From a virus, in IMG/VR virus record IMGVR_UViG_3300020457_000062, positions 1 through 28,824 of that record: a DNA stretch of 28,824 nucleotides; one strand, 5' to 3'. The translations under genes and the position numbers were made by a program. This document shows, piece after piece, positions 1 to 7,107 of this stretch (the stretch's first letter is position 1; the number at the start of each line of letters is the position of its first letter). A model generated the notes under the pieces. It made no database searches, was not told where the DNA came from, and saw only the letters and a list, made by a program, of their open reading frames with translations.

Positions 1-7
1 AATAAAA

Positions 8-27
8 AGAGACCCTTGGGGGTCTCT
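8..27 (-). terminator. Rho-independent terminator after hsp20 operon
   Basis: An 8-bp perfect stem (AGAGACCC/GGGTCTCT) encloses a 4-nt loop. On the minus strand it is followed by a T-rich run. It sits about 20 nt beyond the stop codon of the 62-residue ORF, so it should end the hsp20 transcript. Its stem is identical to that of the terminator behind gp23 (24930-24949). Confidence 0.85.
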
Positions 28-47
28 TCAGTTGTACATTATATATG

Positions 48-236
48 TTAGTAATCATCGTCACTTGTTTGTGACTCTACCCACTCAGCATTGTTTCTAC
101 AGTATGCATCAGCATCTATTTCCATATGCCAGTGGGTGACGGTATGGAGGGTCTGTATCATAAACATCATACCTAATGTCAGCACAGGTCCTATCCATAA
201 GGGGTGCATAATTATGTCACCTGGTGTTCGTTTCAT
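48..236 (-). CDS. Small membrane protein downstream of hsp20
   Basis: A 62-residue protein with one likely membrane segment (about residues 10-30, LWIGPVLTLGMMFMIQ) and an acidic C-terminus ending SDDDY. The start codon overlaps the hsp20 stop codon (ATGA), which suggests translational coupling and supports this start; Met10 is an alternative. A terminator follows directly, so the two genes form one transcription unit. The membrane segment is followed by a His-rich stretch (HTVTHWH). I do not recognise a family and infer no function. Confidence 0.7.
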   Translation of the reverse strand: MKRTPGDIIMHPLWIGPVLTLGMMFMIQTLHTVTHWHMEIDADAYCRNNAEWVESQTSDDDY

Positions 237-688
237 ACTATATCATACACCTTTTTCTTCTGTGCTTCAGGCAACACACGAGTCAGGGTTACATTAAGTA
301 ATCCGTTGTTTAGTTTAACGTCAGTAACCTCAACATCATCTGACAGGTTGAATGACTTGTCAAATGAACGTGCTGCTATCCCTCTGAAATTATATTCTCC
401 TTGCTTATCCTCTTGGACTTTAGTGGATTTGATATGAAGTTGATGTCTCTCTGTAGAAACTTCGACATCCTCCTTACTCCATCCTGCTAATGCCATCTCG
501 ATCTTCCACTTATCGTCACTCTCTTTGACGATGTTATACGGTGGGTAAGATGTGCTTTGGGGGTTCAATCCAAATGCGTGTAATCTTGTTAGTGTGTCAT
601 CTAGTCCGACACTATACTTGTTGATTGCGTCAACAAGAACATCCATATCTTTGGATGCAAAATTTGAGAACCTTGTAAGTCCAGTCAT
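233..688 (-). CDS. hsp20: Hsp20-family small heat shock protein
   Basis: A 151-residue small heat shock protein. The alpha-crystallin domain covers roughly residues 48-140. It includes the conserved early strand (YNIVKESDDKWKIEMALAG), the W-x-x-E-D-[IV]-x-V pattern (WSKEDVEVS) and the late GLLNVTLTR strand. Members form oligomers that hold unfolding proteins in a soluble state; here the likely place is the infected cell cytoplasm. hsp20 genes are common in T4-like cyanophages. An AGGAG ribosome binding site lies before the ATG. A late-type CTAAATA element and a UUCG hairpin lie upstream, suggesting late expression. The C-terminal IxI oligomerisation motif is not obvious. Confidence 0.93.
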   Translation of the reverse strand: MTGLTRFSNFASKDMDVLVDAINKYSVGLDDTLTRLHAFGLNPQSTSYPPYNIVKESDDKWKIEMALAGWSKEDVEVSTERHQLHIKSTKVQEDKQGEYNFRGIAARSFDKSFNLSDDVEVTDVKLNNGLLNVTLTRVLPEAQKKKVYDIV

Positions 689-721
689 TGTTTTTCTCCT
701 TTAAAAGCGAGGTTTGATTTT

Positions 722-742
722 GTGGTCCCCGAAGGCAACCAC
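722..742 (-). other. 5' leader hairpin of hsp20 mRNA (UUCG loop)
   Basis: On the minus strand GTGGTTGCC pairs with GGGACCAC around a TTCG loop: 8 pairs including one T-G wobble, with one bulged G. It lies between the CTAAATA element and the ribosome binding site. If initiation follows T4 late spacing (about 6 nt after the element), the mRNA would begin near 740, within the first arm, leaving a 6-7 bp hairpin at the very 5' end. An mRNA-stabilising role is inference. Confidence 0.5.
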
Positions 743-745
743 CTA

Positions 746-752
746 TATTTAG
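746..752 (-). promoter_or_regulatory. Late-type promoter element for hsp20
   Basis: CTAAATA on the minus strand, followed by TAGG, lies 58 nt upstream of the hsp20 start. It resembles the T4 late -10 box (TATAAATA) read by gp55. The same heptamer recurs upstream of other genes in this window. It diverges from the plus-strand copy at 830-836. Confidence 0.6.
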
Positions 753-829
753 CGTTTATAGTACAAATATACAAGTTCGGTTGAAGTAGAAATGTCCGTA
801 TTGATACCTAATTTCAAAGCTAAGTTTGG

Positions 830-836
830 CTAAATA
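830..836 (+). promoter_or_regulatory. Late-type promoter element for the secreted-protein cassette
   Basis: CTAAATA followed by GGGG lies 24 nt upstream of the first plus-strand gene at 860. It is the only plus-strand copy found at a gene start. It suggests that the plus-strand cassette is transcribed late, like the structural genes. Confidence 0.6.
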
Positions 837-859
837 GGGGTGAAAGGTATCGTGGAATT

Positions 860-1372
860 ATGAAAAAAGCATCCTTACTTTTCGGTATGGCATTGCTAGG
901 GTTTACATTACCAGCACGTGCAGATTTGACGCATAGATTGACAAGCTCAGTTCAACTACAGGTTGATGCAGGATACACATCAGTATCACGTGCAGGAAAT
1001 TCTTATAGCACCAGTGGCTCTGGTGTCAGCACAACTATTACACCGTCTGGTGGTAGTGCAGCTAGTGACCTAGGTGGTATCTCTGCTATAAGCACTGCAG
1101 GGGTTGCTACTTTTGCATTACCTGATGTAGCACAGACAACTCAAGGAAATTCATATAGTTTCACTCAGAACATAACAACTGGTGACGCTATCGTAACTAC
1201 TGCTGCTGATGTAGGTGACGTATTAGGTTACAGTAACACAGTTTCTACAGCACCTGGTAGTGCGGGTAGTTTGGCTGGAACCCTTGCTACATCTGGTGCC
1301 ATTGGTTTAACAGCTGGTGGGGCTGGCACTTCAGCTACGGGACAATTCGTCACAGAAGTCACCATACGTTGA
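860..1372 (+). CDS. Secreted or exported protein, first of a three-gene cassette
   Basis: A 170-residue protein. Residues 1-21 form a clear Sec signal peptide: KK, then a hydrophobic core (ASLLFGMALLGFTL), then a cleavage site near PARA|DL. The mature part is rich in Ser, Thr, Gly and Ala, with no cysteine and no further membrane segment, as in extracellular beta-rich proteins. The SYSTSGSGVS stretch (about residues 48-57) resembles EYSVTGVGVS in the next gene, so the two may be paralogues. A late-type element lies 24 nt upstream. I do not recognise a family. An export, envelope or virion role is inferred only from the signal peptide and late-type promoter. Confidence 0.75.
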   Translation: MKKASLLFGMALLGFTLPARADLTHRLTSSVQLQVDAGYTSVSRAGNSYSTSGSGVSTTITPSGGSAASDLGGISAISTAGVATFALPDVAQTTQGNSYSFTQNITTGDAIVTTAADVGDVLGYSNTVSTAPGSAGSLAGTLATSGAIGLTAGGAGTSATGQFVTEVTIR

Positions 1373-1385
1373 TCGGCTATATAAG

Positions 1386-1856
1386 ATGAGACGTATAGGA
1401 CTCCTACTATTATGTTTCTTTGGTGTACCACTGAGAACCCTTGCGGTGCCTGTGGTCCCGAACTTTCAGCAGGGCTCGATGACGAGTCACACCGAGACTG
1501 AAAGTACAATTACGGAGACCATAAATTCTATAGATTATCGTACAGGATGGGAATACTCAGTGACAGGGGTAGGCGTTTCCAACAATGGAGAGGCTTTGAA
1601 CCCGAACGTGAACACGTCAACCGTGACAATAAATCCCTCAGTGGGATCAGGAGATGGAGCACTAACTGGCTCGGTCACCTCTCAATACGACAACTTGGAC
1701 TTCAACAATCAAGGAAACTTCACGATAACAACTCCAGGAGAAGCCTTTCAATTTACCCAGAGTTATCAAGGACCAGGTATGACCAACCAGACCCTGATCC
1801 AGAGAGTGACCACCATAAAAAGTGTGACAGACACAACCAGCACATTTACCCAGTGA
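1386..1856 (+). CDS. Secreted or exported protein, second of the cassette
   Basis: A 156-residue protein. I chose the ATG at 1386 over the longer frame because it gives an immediate signal peptide (MRRIGLLLLCFFGVPLRTLA, cleavage near LA|VP) and leaves a 13-nt gap after the previous stop. The mature region is Thr/Ser/Asn/Gly-rich and low in charge. It carries EYSVTGVGVS, similar to the upstream gene, and a FQFTQSYQ segment similar to YSFTQNI there, so tandem duplication and divergence is plausible. Its TGA stop overlaps the GTG start of the next gene. No family recognised. Confidence 0.72.
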   Translation: MRRIGLLLLCFFGVPLRTLAVPVVPNFQQGSMTSHTETESTITETINSIDYRTGWEYSVTGVGVSNNGEALNPNVNTSTVTINPSVGSGDGALTGSVTSQYDNLDFNNQGNFTITTPGEAFQFTQSYQGPGMTNQTLIQRVTTIKSVTDTTSTFTQ

Positions 1857-2959
1857 TACCAAGGGGTTTCGGGAATGCAAGAAGAATATACAGAACCACA
1901 GCCGCTGCTATCCTTGGTAGTTTTACTTTTCTTCCTAGTGGTACTGCTCTCGCTGAAGGTGTTGGTGGTGTAAGTGCTACTGCTAATCCTATAGCCAACT
2001 CGTCGGGCTCAGTCACCAACCAGGCAATACAGGTTTTACAAGGTCCGTATATAACTAACACTTATGGTGGTGGTGTACAGTGTCAAGGTAGTACGTTCAA
2101 CGTGACACCATACGTACAGTTTGCAGATTCAAGGAAAGATCCTTGGGAAGATTTTTATAACGAACCACAATATAATATGACTGACCTGACAGGTAAGACT
2201 ACCAAACAGACAGTCACAGTTAAAAACTATCCTTGGGAGTCTTGGTATGACACAAGGACAAAGGCAGATGGAACTAGATGGTTCCCAGATGGTGAAGATA
2301 TGCAGATAGAAATGGATATAGATGGTCCAGATGGTGTACCTGATGTAGTATCCAATGGCAGTATGGATCCTACGTGGTACAAACCAATAAGAACTGATAT
2401 GAGAGCCAATCAAAGTCTTAACCTTGGTGTATCTGCAACACTATCAATACCACTGAACCGTAAGCTAGTTAAGCAATGCCACGAGGCTGCACAAGCACAG
2501 ATTGCTATGCAGAATCAGTTAGTATCTAATAAGCGTTTAGACTTTGAATTAGCTCGTCTTAAAAATTGTGGTGAACTCAAAAAGAACGGCATATTTTTCC
2601 ATCCAGCATCACCTTATCACGCAGTATGTGCTGACGTAGTTGTTACAGCAGCAGGTGGACAAGTAATTCCACACACACATAACATAAGTAGACCTACTTT
2701 TGAGGAACCTACTTCTTCTTCTGAGCCTTCTTCTTCAGAGGAAGTAACCCCTTCTTCTTCCGATACTCATCTGCAAGAACCTCAGAACGAGAAGGACGAT
2801 AAGTTGTCTTTCCTAGGATTGAATTTACCTTGGTTACAACCTTCTTCACAGCAGGTTTCACCACCCTCAGCAGCAAGTCAGCTAGGGGTTTGGCAAGTAG
2901 GGCACTCGATGCAGCCACAGATGCTATCACCGCAGTCGTCGTCACAATCTGAGGACTAG
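1853..2959 (+). CDS. Secreted or exported protein, third of the cassette, GTG start
   Basis: A 368-residue protein from a GTG that overlaps the previous stop (GTGA). This start gives a signal peptide with Arg-rich n-region, hydrophobic core (TAAAILGSFTFLPSG) and cleavage near ALA|EG; the frame also runs open further upstream without a signal. The middle holds aromatic motifs (KNYPWESWYD, GTRWFPDGEDMQ) and a D/G-rich stretch that could bind calcium. Around residues 205-240 lies a Gln/Ala/Leu helix, probably coiled coil, followed by two Cys. The last 84 residues are Ser/Pro/Gln-rich and lie antisense to the end of the gene at 2709-3608. Function unknown. Confidence 0.7.
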   Translation: MIPRGFGNARRIYRTTAAAILGSFTFLPSGTALAEGVGGVSATANPIANSSGSVTNQAIQVLQGPYITNTYGGGVQCQGSTFNVTPYVQFADSRKDPWEDFYNEPQYNMTDLTGKTTKQTVTVKNYPWESWYDTRTKADGTRWFPDGEDMQIEMDIDGPDGVPDVVSNGSMDPTWYKPIRTDMRANQSLNLGVSATLSIPLNRKLVKQCHEAAQAQIAMQNQLVSNKRLDFELARLKNCGELKKNGIFFHPASPYHAVCADVVVTAAGGQVIPHTHNISRPTFEEPTSSSEPSSSEEVTPSSSDTHLQEPQNEKDDKLSFLGLNLPWLQPSSQQVSPPSAASQLGVWQVGHSMQPQMLSPQSSSQSED

Positions 2960-3608
2960 GTAGATACGCTTCTGCCATACCAATATCCTCATATAAAGTT
3001 ACACATATTTTTTCACCATCAGGGTTCTTAGGATCCCTCTGCAATTCAAATCCACTGACCTTCTCTTTCTGGCTCTGTGCTACATCACCTATACGTGGTG
3101 CTGTCGGACCTGGACAGGGAGGGTCTCCGTCTTGTTCAGGGGTACCAGGTGGTTCAGGTGTGTCTGGTGGATCAGGTGTATCGACTTCTGTATTAACACC
3201 TTCTGGTTCATCATCACTTTCTACTGTAATAGTTTGCCAACTTAATGATCTAGCATCATAGTTAGGTGGTTCATAATATGGCATACCTGCATCACATAAT
3301 ACCGTATTTCCTTTAGGGTCATCATTGACCAACATCTTATTATTATTTCCTTTCGTATTCTCCTTGTGTACTTTGACACAACCAGGCATATCAACTACAG
3401 GAGTACCAACCACTGTAGTAACTGGAAGTACTAATCCCTGAACAGCAGGTGTATCATTCATCCACGATCTATCTGCAATATAATTTGTCCCTATAGGTCG
3501 TACAAAAGGTGTACGTATCCTTAAAAGATTAATCCCCGTACCATTGACAGTTATGTCATTGATACGAGGACCATTAATGGTTACGTTTGGTACGTTAATG
3601 TTACCCAC
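2709..3608 (-). CDS. Cyanophage protein with proline-rich linker, membrane segment and Lys-rich tail
   Basis: A 299-residue protein starting at GTG and overlapping the upstream stop by 8 nt. The N-terminus repeats Val/Ile/Asn-rich strands (NVTINGPRINDITVNGTG). Residues 136-172 form an acidic, proline-rich linker with PDPPDTPEPPGTPE. Residues 219-250 are hydrophobic (TTTAVIASVAASSALLA), probably a membrane segment. The last 40 residues are very basic, ending KKKAQKKK. It is the last gene of the late-type unit that starts at 4309. A virion or membrane protein is possible, but I recognise no family. The 3' 251 bp overlap the convergent plus-strand gene. Confidence 0.7.
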   Translation of the reverse strand: MGNINVPNVTINGPRINDITVNGTGINLLRIRTPFVRPIGTNYIADRSWMNDTPAVQGLVLPVTTVVGTPVVDMPGCVKVHKENTKGNNNKMLVNDDPKGNTVLCDAGMPYYEPPNYDARSLSWQTITVESDDEPEGVNTEVDTPDPPDTPEPPGTPEQDGDPPCPGPTAPRIGDVAQSQKEKVSGFELQRDPKNPDGEKICVTLYEDIGMAEAYLPSPQIVTTTAVIASVAASSALLAKPLADLLLRVVKPAVKKVVTKVNSILGKTTYRPSRSEVLADEYRKKKGLLPLKKKAQKKK

Positions 3609-3804
3609 GAGTTTCTTCTATTGCTTCTTTGATTACAGTCTTTAACTGTCTTAGTTTCTTCTTACCAAGACCTGCTCTTGTATCTATCTTAACCTTTAAC
3701 CAATACACAAAGGCAAGTACAAGTATAAACTGAATACCTTCTGACCAAGATAGGTTCCACGCTTCATTTAAGTCAAGCGATGCTGCTGCTAATAAATTAA
3801 TCAT
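3601..3804 (-). CDS. Small single-pass membrane protein
   Basis: A 67-residue protein with a central hydrophobic helix (about residues 22-40, GIQFILVLAFVYWLKV) followed by a basic amphipathic tail (GKKKLRQLKTVIKEAIEE). Its start overlaps the stop of the gene before it (ATGA), and its end overlaps the GTG start of the next gene, so it belongs to the unit 4309 to 2709. Function unknown. The size and topology would fit a holin, spanin or virion-membrane accessory, but nothing in the sequence decides. Confidence 0.65.
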   Translation of the reverse strand: MINLLAAASLDLNEAWNLSWSEGIQFILVLAFVYWLKVKIDTRAGLGKKKLRQLKTVIKEAIEETRG

Positions 3805-4058
3805 TTTTGAGGAATTTGATTTTTATAATTTTGTGGGGTTGGTAGACCTTTGACATTACCAGTGGTCTCTGGCCAACTATCCCAGATTGCTTTCTGGACT
3901 TCTTCCCTGATTATCAAACGGAGTTCTGATTCCTGTGCCTTAGCACGTTTCTCAGGACCACCAGTTTGTTGGTCGATGATGTGTCCACCACCGACAAACG
4001 TACCAGTTCCGACTACAGCAATTGCTGTACCAGTAGAAGTAATCTTTTGTATATCCAT
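3801..4058 (-). CDS. Small membrane protein with N-terminal Gly-rich helix
   Basis: An 85-residue protein. Residues 8-26 form a Gly/Val/Thr-rich hydrophobic segment (STGTAIAVVGTGTFVGGG). A charged helix (EKRAKAQESELRLIIREEV) and a polar C-terminus follow. The start overlaps the previous stop (TAATG), and the stop overlaps the next start (ATGA). It belongs to a run of four small genes behind a late-type promoter. No family recognised. Confidence 0.65.
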   Translation of the reverse strand: MDIQKITSTGTAIAVVGTGTFVGGGHIIDQQTGGPEKRAKAQESELRLIIREEVQKAIWDSWPETTGNVKGLPTPQNYKNQIPQK

Positions 4059-4309
4059 TAGAAAGCAGGAACTGCTTTGGCAGGATCTATTTCCATTGGT
4101 GCTTGAGGAGCAGCCATATCAGGAACAGTTCCCTTAAGGGCACCACCACCAATACCACCAAGTGCACCACCACCAAACGATCCTAGTGCTTTCTCAGTCA
4201 CTGAATTTATGATGGCATCTTTATTAAGATACACGTAACCACCAACACCGACAACGGTAATAGATACAACGCTAGACGCAATAGCGAGTACATTTATAAT
4301 CTTTTGCAT
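4058..4309 (-). CDS. Small membrane protein with glycine-zipper repeats
   Basis: An 83-residue protein. Residues 5-28 form a hydrophobic N-terminal helix (INVLAIASSVVSITVVGVGG) that could be an uncleaved anchor. Gly-rich repeats follow (GSFGGGALGGIGGGALKG, about residues 44-61), then a Pro/Ala-rich tail. It is the first gene after the late-type element that overlaps the purM stop codon, with a leader of only about 15 nt and no clear ribosome binding site. Glycine-zipper segments are typical of oligomeric membrane proteins; any pore or lysis role is speculation. Confidence 0.65.
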   Translation of the reverse strand: MQKIINVLAIASSVVSITVVGVGGYVYLNKDAIINSVTEKALGSFGGGALGGIGGGALKGTVPDMAAPQAPMEIDPAKAVPAF

Positions 4310-4329
4310 TTTAGTTTTTATAGCAATGG

Positions 4330-4336
4330 TATTTAG
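4330..4336 (-). promoter_or_regulatory. Late-type promoter element overlapping the purM stop codon
   Basis: CTAAATA on the minus strand, 21 nt before the start of the 83-residue gene. The TAA inside the heptamer is the purM stop codon. Expected T4-like initiation would be near 4324. The site would let the four downstream membrane/structural-type genes be transcribed late, separately from purM. Confidence 0.55.
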
Positions 4337-5283
4337 CTTACCACAACTTCACCAATAAGCCAACTGGGTGTGGTCTGTATGAGAGAGTCAACTGCTCTAA
4401 TGACGTGGAGAGTATCTTCAACTGCTTCCTCTGGTACCACTAGACAGAATCCTATACCCATATTAAATGTCTTCTTCATCTCTTCCTCTGGTATCTCACC
4501 AGCAAGCATAATCTTACTAAAGATATCAGGCATCTTCCAAGAATTATAATCAACTCTTGCTTCTAATCCATCAGGAATACAACGTGGTAAGTTATCTGGT
4601 ATACCACCACCTGTTATATGTGCCATACCAAGTATGGGAACGTTATCTACGAGTGTCTTAACCAGTTTTGAATAGATCTCAGTTGGTTGTAACAATTCTT
4701 TAGGATAGTCTTTATAGTATAACTTTTGTCTCCATAGCATATCATTGATAAGACTATAACCATTACTATGCAGTCCACTACTACCAATACCTATGATCTT
4801 ATCTCCCTTCTTTATATCTCTACCGTCAATTACATTTGCTTCTTCTACAACACCTGTACAAAACCCTGCTAGATCATAGTCCTTAGCAAACCTACCGTGT
4901 TCAGCAGTCTCCCCACCTAATAGTTCTATACCTGCTATCTTACATCCTTCAATTATACCTTGTACTATCTTTTCACAGTTCTCATCTAACTTAGGTGTTG
5001 ATATGTAATCTAAAAAGTACAATGGATCTGCACCACAGCAGATCACATCATTAACACACATAGCTACCAGATCTATACCAATAGTAGTATAGTCACCTGC
5101 TACCTGACATATATTAATCTTTGTACCTACACCATCAGCACCAGAAACCAATAAAGGTTTCTCGTATCCTTCAGGTATCTTGTACATACCATTGAATCCA
5201 CCTATAGAAGGTGCAGACTCTCTGATCTTGTCAACGAATGCTTTACCTGCTTCGATGTCAACACCAGAGTCTTTGTAATTCAT
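4333..5283 (-). CDS. purM: Phosphoribosylformylglycinamidine cyclo-ligase (AIR synthetase)
   Basis: A 316-residue enzyme that converts FGAM plus ATP to aminoimidazole ribonucleotide in de novo purine synthesis. Family motifs are in order: YKDSGVDIEAGKAFV at the N-terminus, GADGVGTKI, DLVAMCVNDVICCGADPLYF, LGGETAEH, HSNGYSL and AHITGGGIPDNLPR. The ATG at 5283 overlaps the previous stop (ATGA), so the 6-residue longer frame is unlikely. Host enzymes are slightly longer (about 345). purM is a known auxiliary metabolic gene of cyanophages; it should raise nucleotide supply during infection. It closes the operon behind regA. Confidence 0.95.
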   Translation of the reverse strand: MNYKDSGVDIEAGKAFVDKIRESAPSIGGFNGMYKIPEGYEKPLLVSGADGVGTKINICQVAGDYTTIGIDLVAMCVNDVICCGADPLYFLDYISTPKLDENCEKIVQGIIEGCKIAGIELLGGETAEHGRFAKDYDLAGFCTGVVEEANVIDGRDIKKGDKIIGIGSSGLHSNGYSLINDMLWRQKLYYKDYPKELLQPTEIYSKLVKTLVDNVPILGMAHITGGGIPDNLPRCIPDGLEARVDYNSWKMPDIFSKIMLAGEIPEEEMKKTFNMGIGFCLVVPEEAVEDTLHVIRAVDSLIQTTPSWLIGEVVVS

Positions 5284-5837
5284 AGTACTTCTTCTTGGCA
5301 ATTATCATTAAGATCTTCTACCATTGTACCACCTATATCGCTCCCTGCGTCCATTCCTATCATCGTAGCAGCACCAGCAAGTACCCAACCAACAAAAGGA
5401 ACAGAGGAGAGACTAGGAGCAACAGCAGCACCAACGCTAGCCCCGACAAGCCTTCCCGATTGCTCTCCTCCACCGACCGCCTTGATACAGGCGACAGACT
5501 TTTTTCCTTCTTCTCCTGCTGCACCTCCTGAGTTCTTCCCTTGAAGATGCCTTGCACCGTCCATTGTGTACTCTTCAAAGCCTTCATACGTGTTGTTACC
5601 CAACCCAAGAAAGCCTGCTTTCTTCTTCACATCCCTTTCCACACGAAGTATCTTAGGATCATTAGACCTATAGTTTATCCTATATCCTTCTTTACTTGCT
5701 TCTACAGCATAGGATGTATAAGGACCAACTGGTAGGTTGAGCTGAGGGAGTCTACTACGAGTGGCAAGCATACCAATCATACCTATATGACTCACACCTA
5801 GGAGACCTCCTAGGGAAATAATAAACCACTTGTTCAT
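5280..5837 (-). CDS. Membrane-associated protein with glycine-zipper region
   Basis: A 185-residue protein. Residues 5-26 form a hydrophobic N-terminal signal anchor (FIISLGGLLGVSHIGMIGML). A polar central domain contains Tyr-rich strands and a basic patch (VERDVKKKAGFLGLG). The C-terminal 60 residues are a Gly/Ala-rich hydrophobic hairpin (GRLVGASVGAAVAPSLSS...VGWVLAGAATMIGMDAGSDIGG) of the glycine-zipper type seen in Rick_17kDa-like outer-membrane lipoproteins, although no lipobox Cys is present. The stop overlaps the purM start. Function unknown. Confidence 0.7.
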   Translation of the reverse strand: MNKWFIISLGGLLGVSHIGMIGMLATRSRLPQLNLPVGPYTSYAVEASKEGYRINYRSNDPKILRVERDVKKKAGFLGLGNNTYEGFEEYTMDGARHLQGKNSGGAAGEEGKKSVACIKAVGGGEQSGRLVGASVGAAVAPSLSSVPFVGWVLAGAATMIGMDAGSDIGGTMVEDLNDNCQEEVL

Positions 5838-5840
5838 AAC

Positions 5841-6266
5841 TTAAAGTTTGTAATTGTTATCCTCTTTCTTAGGATCTACAGCAATAATTTTTAAAGGAGC
5901 TTGTTCGATTACAAGAGTTTGAGTAGGACCACCGTTCTTACCTACACCATTTCCATTACCATTTTGTCCATTCATTTTCATAGTACCATCACCTTTTTTA
6001 GATGCAGTTTGAATCCCAAAGCTAGCTAAAACCCCCGTAAAAACCGAGGCTATGAAAGTCGGGTCGATCTTTTGTTGTGGTACTCCTGGGATGGCAACGT
6101 AATTTAATGTGAGTATTCCGCCACTCCAAACCAACACGCCAAGGCGAACAAATGTACTAATGATAGCAGCTTGCTCATCCTCATCTGGAAGTATCTTATC
6201 TTTGATTTTACCAAAGATACCTTTCTTCTCTTCCTCTGATAGTTCTTCCTTTACTTCTTTTGCCAT
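5841..6266 (-). CDS. Membrane protein with two hydrophobic segments
   Basis: A 141-residue protein. It has a charged N-terminus (KEELSEEEKKGIFGKIKDK) and two hydrophobic stretches near residues 35-58 (IISTFVRLGVLVWSGGILTL) and 70-86 (FIASVFTGVLASFGIQTA). A Gly/Asn-rich linker and a polar tail follow. Size and two-helix topology recall holins, but no diagnostic motif is visible. It sits between regA and the glycine-zipper gene with short gaps, so it is cotranscribed with the replication genes. No family assigned. Confidence 0.7.
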   Translation of the reverse strand: MAKEVKEELSEEEKKGIFGKIKDKILPDEDEQAAIISTFVRLGVLVWSGGILTLNYVAIPGVPQQKIDPTFIASVFTGVLASFGIQTASKKGDGTMKMNGQNGNGNGVGKNGGPTQTLVIEQAPLKIIAVDPKKEDNNYKL

Positions 6267-6295
6267 TTATACCTATGAAGCTATTACTATATAGC

Positions 6296-6721
6296 TCACT
6301 CAGTAGGTTGCTTTTTCTTACCTATATTATACTTTGATTCTAACTTCCATTCACCCTTATCTTTATAAGCTATAACTTTGATTTGGTTAAGTGGTGCTAG
6401 TTCACCGAGTTCAGACTCAGTTACAATATCCACTAGACCCCAATCAGATAAGAGTTTAGTAATTCTGTTGCGTCGTTCAATATCATTCGATGTTAGGTTA
6501 GCGTGTTTACCATCTAACGCAAACAACTCTTTGAAATGCACGATGTAATACTTGCCTTTCTTATGCAGTATGTGACAGGACTGGAACAACTTCTTTTCTT
6601 TACGAGAAGCTACACCTATCCTAGTAAGCGTCTCTCTGACCTTTAAGAAGTCGTCTGGTTGCCTTAAGGAAACCTCGACCATCATATCCACAGACCAAGA
6701 CACGTCTTGCTCTTCACTCAT
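6296..6721 (-). CDS. regA: RegA translational repressor
   Basis: A 141-residue homologue of T4 RegA (122 residues). In T4 it binds the initiation regions of early mRNAs, including gp44 and gp45, and represses translation. Support comes from the family pattern (FLKVRETLTRIGVASRKEKKLFQSCHILHK, described here in part; YYIVHFKELFALDG; DIERRNRI) and from its place directly behind gp62, as in T4. The start overlaps the gp62 stop (ATGA). An extra 20-residue charged C-terminus (about 122-141, ending KKKQPTE) exceeds the T4 length. Confidence 0.92.
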   Translation of the reverse strand: MSEEQDVSWSVDMMVEVSLRQPDDFLKVRETLTRIGVASRKEKKLFQSCHILHKKGKYYIVHFKELFALDGKHANLTSNDIERRNRITKLLSDWGLVDIVTESELGELAPLNQIKVIAYKDKGEWKLESKYNIGKKKQPTE

Positions 6722-7107
6722 CTCACTCCTCCAGTATTCAGTTTTGATTTGATCAATTCGATCTGATCTTTAGTCAGAATTCGTAATGCATCCCGAGCTT
6801 TGTCATTGTTATAACCAAAGTATTGCTTAATAAGATCAAGGTTCTCTGCCTTATCCTTTTTAAGCCAGGGACTGTAACGACGCTTCTTTCTGAGACTATT
6901 TAGATAAAATGAATATTGCATATCCCTGTCAAGATGATGCATCTGATTAATTTCATTTGCATACAAAACTGAATCTATATGACCCGACAAACATTTATTA
7001 ATAATATAAGATGGATACTTCTGCATCCAGTCAGGACCACGATCCCGAAGATCCTCCTTAGTCCAGTTAACACTGTTGAGGTAATCAGATAGTTTGTAGT
7101 TGCTCAT
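6718..7107 (-). CDS. 62: Sliding clamp loader small subunit
   Basis: A 129-residue gp62-like protein. It should pair with gp44 to load the gp45 clamp onto primer-template DNA. The N-terminus (SDYLNSVNWTKEDL), YPSYIINKCLSGHIDSVLYANEIN and the basic KKRRYSPWLKK segment are typical of the T4 family. It is clearly shorter than T4 gp62 (187 residues), as is usual in cyanophages. Its start overlaps the dam 3' end by 23 nt and its stop overlaps regA. Unlike T4, four modification-type genes separate it from gp44. Confidence 0.9.
   Translation of the reverse strand: MSNYKLSDYLNSVNWTKEDLRDRGPDWMQKYPSYIINKCLSGHIDSVLYANEINQMHHLDRDMQYSFYLNSLRKKRRYSPWLKKDKAENLDLIKQYFGYNNDKARDALRILTKDQIELIKSKLNTGGVR

Noticed and set aside
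1228-1509. Minus-strand 93-codon frame across the first two secreted-protein genes
   Set aside because: It crosses a gene boundary on the opposite strand and has no ribosome binding site.
2129-2413. Minus-strand 94-codon frame opposite the third secreted-protein gene
   Set aside because: Antisense, Ile/Cys/Trp-rich product without a start context; the plus-strand frame has a signal peptide and coupled start.
2709-2800. Repeated TTCTTC/TCTTCT triplets as a functional DNA repeat
   Set aside because: They are explained by Lys codon runs at the end of the minus-strand gene and the Ser-rich frame opposite.
5360-5608. Minus-strand 82-codon frame inside the glycine-zipper gene
   Set aside because: It lies entirely within a longer coupled gene on the same strand, in another frame, with a Leu-run product typical of a shifted frame.
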